Assembly: GCA_024349245.1 (NCBI GenBank)
Contig: JALDNG010000022.1
Span: 18,601,501-18,665,500 of the forward strand
From: Neodontobutis hainanensis
Taxonomy: Eukaryota; Chordata; Actinopteri; Gobiiformes; Odontobutidae
Reading direction: 5' to 3'
Length of the DNA: 64,000 bases
Part shown: positions 21,101-31,305 of the stretch, one piece after another
Position numbering within the stretch: the stretch's first letter is position 1
How the letters are laid out: the number at the start of each line of letters is the position of its first letter
The notes under the pieces: model-generated
What the model was told of the DNA's origin: nothing
Seen by the model: only the letters and a program-made list of their open reading frames with translations
Database searches by the model: none
Made by a program: the position numbers and the translations under genes

Positions 21101-23233
21101 TGGCAAAAACCTTCATCACAAAAGTTGAAAAGTCAAGGATGAAATAGTAAGTCTATGTTGGCTAAGAGCACTTTCGTGAAGCATTCACCATTTGTTTTCA
21201 AGTCTTTTAGTGTAACCTTTTTAAACTGTTGTCCAACACGGCAGCAGCTGCTCCATTTAGTTCACTTTGAAGCTGTTAAAAAAGCTGTTAGTCCGGACAC
21301 ACACTAGAAGAGAGTCTGTTGCAGACCTTGCTTTTAACTTTCGACGTAGTTTCCTTTGAAGCAGAGAGAGAAGAGTCTTATTTATGTTGCTCTTCTTCTC
21401 GTCACTGTATAAATAAGAACATCTGGGACCATTTTAAAAACATTCATAAAAAGTGTGGACAATGGTCTACATAGAGTTACGACCAGTGTTTATTTAAACC
21501 ATATTTAACCCAATGTTAAACCAAGGTCTTGGACTCCAGACATAGTCCATTTTGATATATCTCATGATTAAAAGATCCCTTTAACGTGAATATAAAAGCT
21601 GGGGCAGATTTGAGGATATGCAAATAACATAAATCGAGTCTTACATTTAGAACTGCTAGACTAATTTCTACTGAAGCGATTTGCGTTTAACACCACTGCA
21701 CATTTGAGCCAGAACGTGACAACACACATTTGTCATTTATAGAAAAGACTTCACAGAAAATGGATCTCACAAAAATCTCATGCGTGTCTTTAATTTGTTA
21801 TTTTTATCAGAAAACGGCTAATGCTACTGAATACAGACGTCACTGATACTGTCCTGTTTGTCTTTTGGTACATTAATCTTCTTAACACAAAAATCACAAG
21901 GGGGTCATTGTGTCCCCTTTCATTTTGAAATCATGTGACTTTGTTTCATTTGACTTTGTCAAAATGCAAACTAAAATAGTACAATGTAGTATCCATAGAG
22001 TTACTTTGTGTTTTATAGCATCATGGCTAGTTTTAATTCTTAAAGATGAATAATAAACTTGGTTTAAGTATGGTTAATATATATTCACCATATGGTAATA
22101 TATGGTTATTGAAAGACACTCTACATTAATAAACCCTAATGGAGAATACAATAACTAGACCCACTGAGACTGTGCGAGAGGTAGTGACTGGGTTTCTGTT
22201 GAAAAGACTCTTCAAGCCTCATTACACAATTTACAAAACAGGATGAGAGTCTAAAATAAAACTGACGTTCATGTGTAACGTTTGCTGAATCCCAGAAATA
22301 GAGGTGACAGTTTGTTTGGCATCAAATAATTCCGAGTATTGGTCAGCCATGTTGAGCACTCGTGTGTAAACAGTGGTGTAACTGGAAGCCTCTTCATTAT
22401 TAATTATGCATTTGTGATTATATATGTCTAGCATTTTCACAGTTACATTAGCTCAAAACAAAATCAACTACAAAACCGATGTCAGCTGTTGCGGGTGGAA
22501 AAAACATGACTTATCTGTCACCAAGAGAAAACTGGAAAGCCTAAAAACTCATTATTTTCAACTCCTTGCCAAAGATATCTTTGATTTAGTCAGTTTTCTA
22601 ATGACGGTGGAGAACAGAGGGAGATAAGAAAGCTGCTGAGAAAGACTGCAGCTGTCTCGTGTGTTGTGCTTATTGCTGATGCTTGCTGGCCTCAGCAGGT
22701 ATTACTTCAGCCAGCTGCCTAATCTATCTTTGATATTGATGTCTCCATCTAGAGCAGCAATCGTATTGATGCCACACGCACAGTGTTTAGACAAAGCCAA
22801 AGTGTAGTTCTGCTTTACAAAAGTCTTATAATAGTCTTATTAAATAATTAAAGCCTAAGAATGTGCATTAGGACTAGTACTTTGTGAAAATATAACAGGA
22901 GTTTATAGAATTCAGTTTTTGCCAGTAAACTTTAAAACTAGCTTAGAAACCCATTTGGCTATTAACCAGTTAACTCTTCTTCTTCTTCTTCTTCTTCTTC
23001 TTCAGGTGAACCTTGATGCAGCGACCAGAGAATTAACCAAGCAGAATCTGGAAAACGCCTGCCCGACATGCTTCGACGAGGCTCAGAAGATGATCCACAT
23101 TTTGATGGAAAAAGACTCGTACAGGCGCTTTCTCAACTCCAAACTGCTCCAGGATGTTTTCCAGTCGAAAGCACCGGTCGGTCTTGAGAAGAATGACAAC
23201 TGTGACTGGCAGGTGTTGGCCGGAGGAGCTTAG
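12091..23233 (+). CDS. rgs4: Regulator of G-protein signalling 4 (RGS4), five coding exons, complete
   Basis: GTPase-activating protein that speeds GTP hydrolysis by Gi/o and Gq alpha subunits at the inner plasma membrane, ending GPCR signals. Joined exons 12091-12134, 12344-12448, 16291-16355, 20736-20899 and 23006-23233 give 606 nt, 201 aa (human RGS4 is 205). All junctions are GT/AG and in phase. Residues 1-33 form the membrane-targeting N-terminus with Cys2 (the N-degron cysteine of RGS4/5/16) and Cys12 (a palmitoylation site in RGS4). The RGS domain spans about 57-175. The Galpha-contact residues known from RGS4 are all present: Glu88-Asn89 in QENIDFW, Asn128, Leu159, Asp163-Ser164 and Arg167. 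The opening MCKGLGTLPATCLKGAKD and the exon-5 start VNLD favour RGS4 over RGS5/8/16. The RGS domain is one residue shorter than human RGS4 in KKT-PSSQ. Confidence 0.92.
12344..12448 (+). CDS. rgs4: rgs4 exon 2
   Basis: 105 nt after acceptor TTCTCATTTCCAG. Encodes the rest of the amphipathic N-terminal helix (AKDIKHKISFLLQKPE) and a short polar linker, residues 15-49. Donor GTACGA at 12449. Confidence 0.9.
12449..16290 (+). other. rgs4: rgs4 intron 2
   Basis: 3842 bp. Contains a CAAA microsatellite (about 12491-12513), a short TA repeat (about 12911-12922) and the decayed TTTAGTCCTGG array listed separately. The open frames at 12970-13278 and 13496-14000 have no recognisable protein features. 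Confidence 0.7.
15770..16140 (+). repeat. Degenerate TTTAGTCCTGG array in rgs4 intron 2
   Basis: Imperfect copies near 15858, 15875, 15929, 15992, 16085 and 16127. Same family as 6215-6760 and 10580-10745. It ends about 150 bp before exon 3. Confidence 0.55.
16291..16355 (+). CDS. rgs4: rgs4 exon 3
   Basis: 65 nt. Acceptor CGTCTTTCAG, donor GTGAGC. Encodes residues 50-71 (GPTAVEVEKWRESFSQLIKSE), the first RGS-domain helix; the EVEKWRESF stretch is characteristic of the R4 family. Confidence 0.92.
17418..17640 (-). mobile_element. SINE (tRNA-headed family), body and tail, - orientation
   Basis: Contains GGGTCGTGGGTGACTGGAGC, CTATCCCAGCAGCTTCGGGC and a CGCAGGGCTAACACTTAGA stretch. This is the body and 3' part of a repeat whose head is visible at 36981-37210 and 41296-41600. 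The tRNA-like head is missing here. Confidence 0.7.
18302..19712 (+). repeat. Minisatellite B, 14/10-bp units TTTTCAGACGTGTG and TTTTCAGACG
   Basis: About 1.4 kb in rgs4 intron 3, roughly 100 units. The 14-bp unit has T/C variants (TTTTCAGACGTGTG, CTTCAGACGCGTGT) and is mixed with a shortened 10-bp unit. Higher-order structure is clear: blocks with a CAGCCG variant followed by short units recur near 18910, 19009 and 19408, and an earlier block pattern recurs near 18395, 18530 and 18655. No frame on the + strand has a stop over most of the array, producing three spurious open frames of 467-506 codons. Every unit has at least one CpG. Confidence 0.96.
20736..20899 (+). CDS. rgs4: rgs4 exon 4 (RGS core)
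   Basis: 164 nt after acceptor CTTTCTGTTGCAG; donor GTAAAA. Residues 72-126, with the QENIDFWVACEDY core that contacts Galpha switch regions. The equivalent exon of rgs5 in this window is 167 nt, so one codon is missing, in the loop after EDYKKT. Confidence 0.93.
20900..23005 (+). other. rgs4: rgs4 intron 4
   Basis: 2106 bp, AT-rich. A dispersed-repeat-like stretch (TCTTTATTGTCATTGTAGGC) lies near 21030. The intron ends in a (CTT)n tract of about 30 bp (22974-23003) that forms the whole polypyrimidine tract of the exon-5 acceptor. Confidence 0.75.
22974..23003 (+). repeat. (CTT)n microsatellite at the exon-5 splice acceptor
   Basis: About ten near-perfect CTT/TTC triplets directly followed by AG at 23004-23005. 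It is both a microsatellite and the only pyrimidine tract of this 3' splice site. Confidence 0.9.
23006..23233 (+). CDS. rgs4: rgs4 exon 5 (last coding exon)
   Basis: 228 nt ending in TAG. Encodes residues 127-201: Asn128, CFDEAQKMIHILMEKDSYRRFL with Leu159, Asp163, Ser164 and Arg167, then a divergent 27-residue C-terminal tail. Confidence 0.94.
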   Translation: MNLDAATRELTKQNLENACPTCFDEAQKMIHILMEKDSYRRFLNSKLLQDVFQSKAPVGLEKNDNCDWQVLAGGA

Positions 23234-25660
23234 AGGGAACAGAGCTGCCGTGTAAAGGCCGAGGTGCCCCAGACTGACATTTACAAGAATGTAGGCAGTA
23301 GCTTTGTCTTATGTTTTGATTTTAATGTGAAACATTGACATAATTGTAGCCATTTATGATTTGTTATTGACTTTTCAGTAGAAGATTATTTGCATAAAAA
23401 TATTTTAGATTTACAAAGAGCACCTCCTCATTGTTGGTTGCCAATTTTACAAAAAGACTCAATATTTTTTGGTTCAGTCTTGCATTTAAATACTTATGAG
23501 CAACATCATAAGACAAAAAGCTCTTTGTTCCGAGCATTCAGAGCAGAAGAATAGTGGACCAATGGACCAGTGGTCGACAAGAAAGCTTACGCAGACGTTC
23601 GGGTCAGTGTTTTATTTAAGCTTTATAACGTCCAATGCAACTTCAGCTGCCTTTAGCATCACTAGGAACTAAATGCTAACTTTAAGGGCCTCATATTAAC
23701 ATCATTATAGTTTTAATATATACCTTATTTTAATTGGATGGATTAACTTTTCACAGGATGACCCAGGATTTGTTTGTTTGGTTGGTCCCTGAGGTGCACC
23801 ATTTTGTTTTTCATTTGAGGCAGAAATGGTTCATCAGGGATAACACTGTATTTGGATTTCTAATAGAGTGTTCAGTCTCAGTGCTCACAAGCCTTGAAGC
23901 ACTTTTTATTGTAAACTTATGGAACATCTGTAGCTTGTTGCACACACTGATTCTGATCATATTGTAAATATGGTCACTTCTGGCTCTATGATCTCAGTTT
24001 GCTGACTTCAGCCGTCTCCCTGGTCCAGTCATAAAGGCGACTTTACCGTTTATCAGTCCTCTATCCTTCTGCTGCACCACGTCAGTCTGTGCTTTTAGGC
24101 TTAGAATTATGTTTTTGTATTGGACAGAAAAGTTACTTAATACTGGTCTTACTCTATGGGGCGTTCAAAAAGTCATTTCCACATCCACCGTCAGCTTGTT
24201 GAATATGTCAATATGCTTTGTACTGTAAAACTCAGTCAATGTTTCAAGTGTGAAGATCAATACTTGCTTCTGTTTCTGCTGCTAAATGTGACCTGCTCAA
24301 AAGTCATGACCAGGTAATATTAACACTTAAAACAGAGTCAAAGCAATCACAGTTGCCTCCATCTTTAACTTAGAAACACATTTACTGCAAATGAAATGAA
24401 TGAGAGTTTGTTATCGCAATCTAGTCTTGTCAAAAAAAACAAACAAAAAAAAGTTTTGGGGCAAATGAAGTGCAAACTACCTATTGTGAACATTTTACAT
24501 TTGACTTATATCCTGTAAGTGAAAATAGCTTAGTTACCAAAACTAATCCTGCCAGTATTTGCTGTAATTTCAGTTTTTTATCTATTTATGTGAGGTTTTT
24601 GATTGACTTTCAATGCCATGAAGTGAATTTCAGATACTGTCTTTTTTTTTTTTTTTTTACTTTTGCATAACATTTAAAATTTAAACACCTTTTAAATGGT
24701 GGTTATTAATGGATGAACTTAATACTTTTGGATGCTGTGTTGCAAAAAGATACATGTAGAATTGCAGACTGTATGCAGTATGTGTCATATAAAGGCTGTC
24801 TGTAAAGGTTAACCCATGTCACCCGTAATACATACAGGACATTAAAAGCATGAAGGCTCTCATTCAGTAGGCCTTGAAACTATGTCTAGATGCCTACTTC
24901 TCCAACTGTTAGAACACATATAGAGCACATCGAGGGTATTCTCCAAGACCCTGTTCAGATCTGGCTTTAAAATGAGCTCAGTTTAAAGGAAACTTCGCTT
25001 TAACCTTCGTTTTATTAATTTGGTCTTTAAAAAAAAAAAAAAAGATTATTTTGAAAGAGTCGGGAACAAAAACAGTCAAATGGTGAGAAAAGAAATGTAG
25101 CCCAGCTTCAGACCCTGCATTTTAATCAGTCTTCTGACAAATTCCATTTGTGTGTTCTACCACCAAAACTGTTGAACCTAAAAACTCTCATTTTTGATGG
25201 CTCTCTCTCCTGTAACATGCTTCATGAATGATCACATGTTAAGTGTATACACCTCTACCTCATTGATGTGCTCTTATTAACATCATGATGAAGTAATTAA
25301 GAGCTTTAATGCAGTGTTGCTGATGTAGCTGGCCTCTCAATGTGAGCCAGGGCTCATACCCATTCACAGAGATCCAAATACATCCAGATCCATGCGACAC
25401 AGGACACCTCCAAATGCATCCTCAGACCCGTTCTTTTCAGGATGCATTAAACGCAATCACACCTTGCCTTAAGACTGGCCACTGTAGAGCCAGTCACTAC
25501 GAATTTTAATGCCAGGTCTTAACGGGGCCTCTGGTTTATATCTATGGAACAGATAAAAAATGGCAGATCTATGCGAGGGAGAAATATAAAGTCCTGTTTA
25601 AGCTGATCAGTGCCATTTTATTATTTATTTGTACATATAAGGATGGAGTAATTAAAATAA

Positions 25661-25739
25661 TGAAAAAAAAGGTTTGAGTAAAAGCATCTGGACTTCGTTT
25701 TCATGAAGTCCAGATGCTTTTACTCAAATCTTTTTTTCA
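25661..25739 (+). repeat. Long near-perfect hairpin in the probable rgs4 3' UTR
   Basis: Arms 25661-25696 and 25705-25739 around an 8-base loop. The inner 24 bp are perfectly complementary (25673-25696 with 25705-25728), extended by a G-U pair, a G-C pair and an A/T run. The adjoining 25734-25762 matches, inverted, the dispersed repeat at 4428-4460, so the hairpin probably belongs to an interspersed palindromic element. Confidence 0.85.
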
Positions 25740-26238
25740 AGATGTCCTGGATGACTGAGAACCTCCACAGACATAAAATAAATAATAAAAAAATAGCTTC
25801 AGTCAGGTCTGAGCAGGGACTGAATTTGGCTTTGCCGAATAAAAAGAGGTGAAAAACGTCAGTGTGCAACAGCGTACATTATGTCTATGCTCTAATCAGT
25901 CTAATCAAAGCTTTATTGCACACTGACTGCTGTTTCCATGTCTCGTCCTCGCTCTGCACATGGCTCGGGTTACAGTATGGTCTCTGTGCTGCATGTTGTA
26001 GTTAAAAAAAGAAATGGGGGGTGAAAGTCAGATGTTGTCCTTGTTTTTGACGTGATCCCAGCATGACAAATTGTCTGATAACTTTTGTGCATGTGTTTCC
26101 AATCTCCCATTCAATGTTTTGTGGTCTTGCTTAACTTGTTTTTGTAAGTATACTGTAATGGTAGGAGACTATATACTGTATACTGATATTTATTAAATGA
26201 TTGTTCTATTTATACTGTATTAACGATGACTATTCACA

Positions 26239-26244
26239 AATAAA
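26239..26244 (+). terminator. rgs4: Candidate rgs4 polyadenylation signal
   Basis: AATAAA with downstream GT-rich sequence, the last such signal in the AT-rich run after rgs4. Confidence 0.4.
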
Positions 26245-26265
26245 ATGTGTCTAATCATAATTGTG

Positions 26266-27044
26266 TGCACAGTGACATTTCTGTTTTAATCTATTCCAGC
26301 TATTAGCCTAGCATGTGTTTGATGACCTTCAACCAGTGTGGAACTAATCAAACCACCCCCTTCGGAGAGAAATCAGCTAGTATTTATACACTCGGCATTT
26401 CAAATTAACAGTAAACAGTAAAAAGACTTTAAACAAGAAAGTGTGCAAAATGTTTACAGAGCAGTGTAGGCAGTCCTAAAAGTTCTTAGCGTCAACTTAA
26501 ACCTAAGAGTTCAAGCTTGGCAACAAAATTTGAAAGTGACACAAAGTGATGTTGCTGTGCAGTTCTCTTTTGGTACAAACAGGAGAACTATCTGAGTCCC
26601 AGATGATTCACAGAACTTACTCTCAGTGGGAGACATTCGGAGGTGATCAGGTCGAGGGTAGAGGAGCATCATCTTACAATACAAGCTGATGAAAGATAAA
26701 TGGTGAGTAGTGTTATTCAAGTAGACAAGGCCACAGACCAAGAGTTTCAGGGACTTAAAAGAGTCATGACCAAGGCCAGTGTGTGGTACATTAGATCTTA
26801 GGAAACTACACTGCTACAAGTCTCAGACCAAAACAAGATGGACGGATACAATAACAAGACTTACTATATATAATTTGAGTTAGTGACTGCAGCTTGTGTA
26901 TGGCTCAAATGGAGGTGGACCAAGTCCCTGCTCTGCTCCATTGTTCCCTGCACAGAGCCGACAGAGAGCAACAGAAGTAAACAAGGAGAAAAAAAAAAAA
27001 AACCACGACGGCGACCAGTGCTTAGAGCGAGCCCCACGCGAGGG
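26266..27044. other. Intergenic stretch
   Basis: No gene recognised. Open frames on both strands at 26880-27128 span an A-run and a moderately GC-rich patch without protein features. Confidence 0.45.
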
Positions 27045-27870
27045 AGAGTTTATGTTATTATGCAGCTGACTGACGGGTTTGTCGGTTATTTTGGTCTGTG
27101 AGCTGACAATAACAGGTCCAAAGGTCAAAGCACACCTACTGTAGGCGAGCCTCAGGGGAGATTCAATAGTTTAATTTCCTCTCCTGTAGCCCAGTATTGT
27201 CGAGCTGTAAGCGCTGCATTATTGAAATTCAGTGCCCAGGGATAACGAGGCAAATATTGCCACACCACCTTGAGCCTTTTTGTCATTTTTATTTTTTTCA
27301 TTATTTCTTGAAGACAAATGGTACAGAAAGAGTGAAAAAATAAATTGTTTTGTGGTTCGAAGAGTTTGCTTTTGCGTTTGATTCTCCTGGTCGAAAAGTC
27401 AAGAGAAGAGTGTTTTACTTCATTTTAATGATTCGGGCACATAAAGATAGTTGGAAATGCAAAGTGCTTAGAGTAAGACAGATCTTTAGACAAACAAATA
27501 GACAGTTTATGTGACAATGCTTTTGGCTAACTGGTCTGTCTATGGTTTTGGTCTGGATGATAAAAAGGTCCACACATTTCAGAAGAGCCTCGTGCAAACT
27601 CAATAGTTTAATATTCTCTCGGAAAAACACATCTGTCCATAAACAGTCTTCAGCAAAGCCTGAACAATACAGTATCCTTGAGACGCATCATCCAACACTT
27701 TGAGCTTTTTTTATAATTTCCTATTGTAATATTTAGAAGAAAAACAGTATGTTAAGAGTCTGCAGCATTGTGTGGTTAAGAAAAAATAAATATTGTTAAA
27801 GTGTAAGACTAGGCAAATAGATCAAGGGATGTTTTAAGTTGATTACTTTGATAAGAATTGTCCATAAACG
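27045..27870 (+). repeat. Diverged tandem duplication, about 435-bp period
   Basis: Copy 1 (about 27045-27450) and copy 2 (about 27500-27870) share ordered landmarks: GTTTATGT (27048; 27505), a TTTTGGTCTG stretch, GAGCCTC, CAATAGTTTAAT (27164; 27601), TTGAGC(C)TTTTT (27270; 27700) and AAAAAATAAAT. The offset shrinks from 457 to 430 through indels. Copy 1 also contains AGGTCCAAAGGTCA (27114-27127), two hexamers of nuclear-receptor type spaced by two. Confidence 0.6.
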
Positions 27871-29340
27871 TTAGCGCGAGAGTCTCAGAGCACCAGATGC
27901 CTGACAGTAATCGATGCCTGGCAGTACATTTTGTGCCATTGTTAATGTTGTGTTTTGAAACGTGATCTTGTCTCAATGCCCTGACTTCCGACGCAATAGT
28001 CAATGTGACAGCTGCAGACATTCAAACCCATCCAATTGCTCTTATTATCCTCAGTCTGAGCAGCGCCGTACGTAATGCACAGGAACAAAAGCTAGTTCTT
28101 CTATGCCATAGGTTTGAACATGTGCCAAATACTCAGAAAAAGCATTTTGCTGACTCGAATACAAAACCACATCTGACTCATAATCGCAAATGAAGTAGAT
28201 TTTATGTCTGTACACCAAGTCAGAGAATGCTTTCTCCTGTTCTTCCTGTTAGATATATGGAATAATAATGCCCCAATCAAAGAATACAATTGAAAATTTA
28301 CTTCTGCCCTGGAGGAAACAGAAGTGAAAAGTACATTAAATTGAAGGGTTTGGAAAATAAGTTGTGTCTGAACTGCATTTAACTCAAAGAGGGAGAAAAT
28401 AGCAATGTTTAGAAAAGTGAAGCTTCTAGGTACTGTCATGGCCCTCCTCTGCCTCGCAGGGGCGGTACTTCCTGCAGGCAGAGGAGGGTCCAGGACCATT
28501 TCAGCGCTGGCACTAACCTCAGTCTCAGCTCCTCCAGGTATACTTCTGTTCTGTTTGTTTCCTGGTGGTTCTACTTAGTTACTTTACATTATGACATCCT
28601 CACATCCCATTCTTTTTTCTTGTCAATCAAAAAAATTATAAACAAAATTAAAAATCCACTATGAACAATGGATTTGAAAAAAAATAAAATAAAAATAAAC
28701 CCAATCTGTGATTTTCCATTGTTCAAAATCTTGTAAATAGAACTCTTCCATTAGATTCCGGGAGAGTAGCTTAGGGCTTCTTCAGGATTACCATGAGTCT
28801 AATAGATCATGTTGTGAAGCTGGTTGAACACAGAGGCAGCTTTATGCATTGTTTCAAACTCATTGGTTTCTAAATTTCCCTGATTACGTCATACTCGAGT
28901 GAGCCTTCAGAAGTAATCATGAATAATCAGCGTCTGCAATCTCCGACTCAGAACAGCGTGATGTTTACAGATGAAAAATGAAGGCTGTTTTAGCATCAAA
29001 TGTAGTTATGTAATCATTAGGAGGCCACAGAGACGAACAAATAAATGGCTTTTTAAACCAAATCAGTTTTTGAAAATGTTATTTGTTTTACCTCCAGGAT
29101 TTGTTTTGGAAAAAACAAAGTACGTAGACATGACTTTGAACCCAAACTTTGAAATCTCACGGGTGAAAAAGTTAATTATTCAGGCTGTGGCTTGTGCATA
29201 TTTTCTTACCTTCAAGAAGTAAATGTTTTTACTGCAGGAGGTTTTTCAGTTTACTCCAAGTCTATGCCTTTGGGAACACAAGTAAACTAGGAAATTTGAG
29301 AGAAATCTAAAAAGTCAGAAATGAACAAATATTTATAAAA
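27871..29340. other. Intergenic stretch with a GC-rich hairpin
   Basis: Unassigned except for a hairpin with 13-bp perfect arms at 28442-28454 and 28476-28488 (CCCTCCTCTGCCT and its complement). It sits in a TGTCATGG-starting GC-rich patch that could be the remnant of another LTR. Confidence 0.5.
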
Positions 29341-29345
29341 CTGAG

Positions 29346-29838
29346 TGTCACGGGGGATCAGGACTCGGCACAGTTGGCCGTGGCCTCCGTGCCGGGCTCC
29401 CCCGCCCCTACTGATTCGCAGAGAGGAGACAGGTGTGCGGGAGCGCCGGCGAAGCAAGCCCAGCTGAGCCGAGTGAACAATCAAGAGGGAATAAGAAGCA
29501 CCGCAGCCTGCTCCTCGACGCCAGATCGTAACATTGACTACAGTTAGTAATACGTCTCGCGTTCGTAGAGTTTGGATTTATGTATGTACTTACCTGTTTC
29601 CTTTGTTCACCGCAGATCCTTCCCGTCCTACCTCCAGTCCGGTTCTCGCCCCTCCTCGATCATCCCTGAGCCTCGCCGGTCCTTCAGCTCGTCACGCTCC
29701 AGCTCAACCCGGTCCGGACCCTGCTACCCCTCGTTATCCCGAAGAAACCGACAGTTATAAGTTGATCATTTAAATAAACTTGTTTTTGTGAACTGTACGT
29801 GTGTGCCTGCATTTGGGTTGTCCGACCGGAACATAACA
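29346..29838 (+). repeat. 5' LTR
   Basis: 493 bp. Contains an AATAAA near 29773 for RNA processing. Differs from the 3' LTR only by A versus C in GAGTG(A/C)ACAATC and by one C in a short C-run near 29740. Confidence 0.97.
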
Positions 29839-29854
29839 GTACGATCTGGCCAGA

Positions 29855-30880
29855 ATGAACCCAGCAGAGCCACACACCCTGCCACAGACGGTCGCGGCTC
29901 AGACCGCGCTTCTGGAACAGCATGACGCTACTCTACAGGCTCTCATGGACCACATGAAGGAGTTTTCCGTAACCTATCGGGGCTGAGCGACAGGATGGCG
30001 GCCCTGAACGCACCACCGGCTACTGGCGCTCCCACCCTCCGCGCCGACTACGGAGGCCCCACCTCCGGGGTACAGAGAGGGGTATGTACCACCGCCTGCA
30101 CCGTATAGTGGAGATCTGGGGTCATGCAGGGCGTTTTTAACACAGTGCTCCTAGTTTTTGAACAACAGTCACAGACTTATAAAAGTGAGCGTTCAAGAAT
30201 CGCCTTTTTAATAGGCTGTTTGAGGGGGCAGGCATTAGACTGGGCCTCGGCTGTTTGGGAGAGACAGGAAGCTGTATGTTTCTCCTACGCTGCCTTCATC
30301 GCGGAGATGAGAATGATCTTTGATCATCCGGTTCGAGGAGAAGAGGCTACTAAAAGACTGTTTTCAATTCGACAGGGTAATCGCAGTGTGGCGGAATTCG
30401 CGATCGAGTTTCGATCACTAGCCGCGGAGAGCGAGTGGAACGAGGAGGCTCTTCGTGGAGCATTTTTGAATGCCATTTCCGAGGAACTTAAGGGCGAGAT
30501 GGCGGCACGGATCCACCAGAGAGCCTAAATGAACTCATATCGGGGTCATCAGGATTGATAACCGCCTACGGGAGCGACAGAGGAGAAGGCCGACCTACAG
30601 GCATCACAGAGGTCAGCTACAAGTCCACGGCCGGGAATCACCGCGCCTCAAGGGGTTTTTCCCAGCCCAAGCGAGAGAGAACCGCGGGGTGGCGGACGAG
30701 ACTGAGGAAGGCCTAACCAGCGGTTATCCGGATCCACCGAGTAGGCCACTGCAACCAGCCGCACCTGAACCCATGCAAGTGGGCCGAACTCATCTGACTG
30801 AGGAGGAGAGACATCGCCGAGTCAGTACTGGGAGCTGCCTCTACTGCGGGAGGTTAGGACATTTCCGGGCCGTGTCCTCT
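29855..30880 (+). pseudogene. gag: gag-like region, frame-disrupted
   Basis: Starts with an ATG 16 bp after the LTR; that frame stops at 29984-29986. The capsid-like part (30124-30528, 134 codons) is recognisable by VFEQQSQTYKSERSRIAFLI and VAEFAIEFRSLAAESEWNEE. A single-base shift lies near the short C-run at 30150-30151. A CCHC zinc-knuckle is at 30836-30875 (CLYCGRLGH); its fourth ligand codon at 30873-30875 is in the +1 frame, so the knuckle is broken. The region would package element RNA in an intact copy. Confidence 0.85.
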
Positions 30881-30908
30881 CCGTCCGGGAAAAGGGGGCT
30901 CGGCAGTA

Positions 30909-31112
30909 ATGGGAGAGGTACTGCTGAGCCAAGTCCATTCATCTCCCAAGCCTGTGAGAATGGAGGGAACGATTATTTTAACAGATCGGACCCGATCTTT
31001 TGAGGTTATGATTGATTCAGGAGCGGATGAAAGCCTTTTAGACCGGGAGTGGCTAAGAGGTTGGGCATCCGGACTGTGCCGTTGGAGGTGCCGTTGGAAG
31101 TTAAGGCTTTGA
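30909..31112 (+). pseudogene. pro: Aspartic protease region
   Basis: Short open frame with the active-site motif DSGA at 31014-31025 within VMIDSGADESLLD. It overlaps the end of the zinc-knuckle frame. The frame ends after about 30 residues past the active site, so no full protease is encoded as read. Confidence 0.8.
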
Positions 31113-31305
31113 ACGGAGAGGTGCTGACCCAGATCAGAGAACAGGCGATTCCGTAACCTTCCTCCTGTCGGGTAATCATAAAGAAACTATTAGTTTTACA
31201 TTTTTGAGTGTGTGCACACTCCTATTGTATTGGGTCTACCTTGGCTAAGACAACATAACCCCACATAGACTGGGCAACATACCAAGTGGTGTCATGGAGT
31301 AACTT

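Larger units (their letters stand above)
23234..26265 (+). other. rgs4: Probable rgs4 3' UTR
   Basis: About 3 kb without another gene. Candidate polyadenylation signals: AATAAA at 25777-25782, 25838-25843 and 26239-26244. The last is followed by GT-rich sequence (TGTGTC, TTGTGTGC) and is the best candidate end. A Pumilio-type UGUAAAUA lies at 23963-23970. The length is inferred; RNA data would settle it. Confidence 0.5.

Noticed and set aside
29839..29856. tRNA primer-binding site of the chromovirus
   Set aside because: No clear TGG-starting match directly after the 5' LTR; the first TGG is several bases in and I could not assign it to a tRNA, so no site is annotated.
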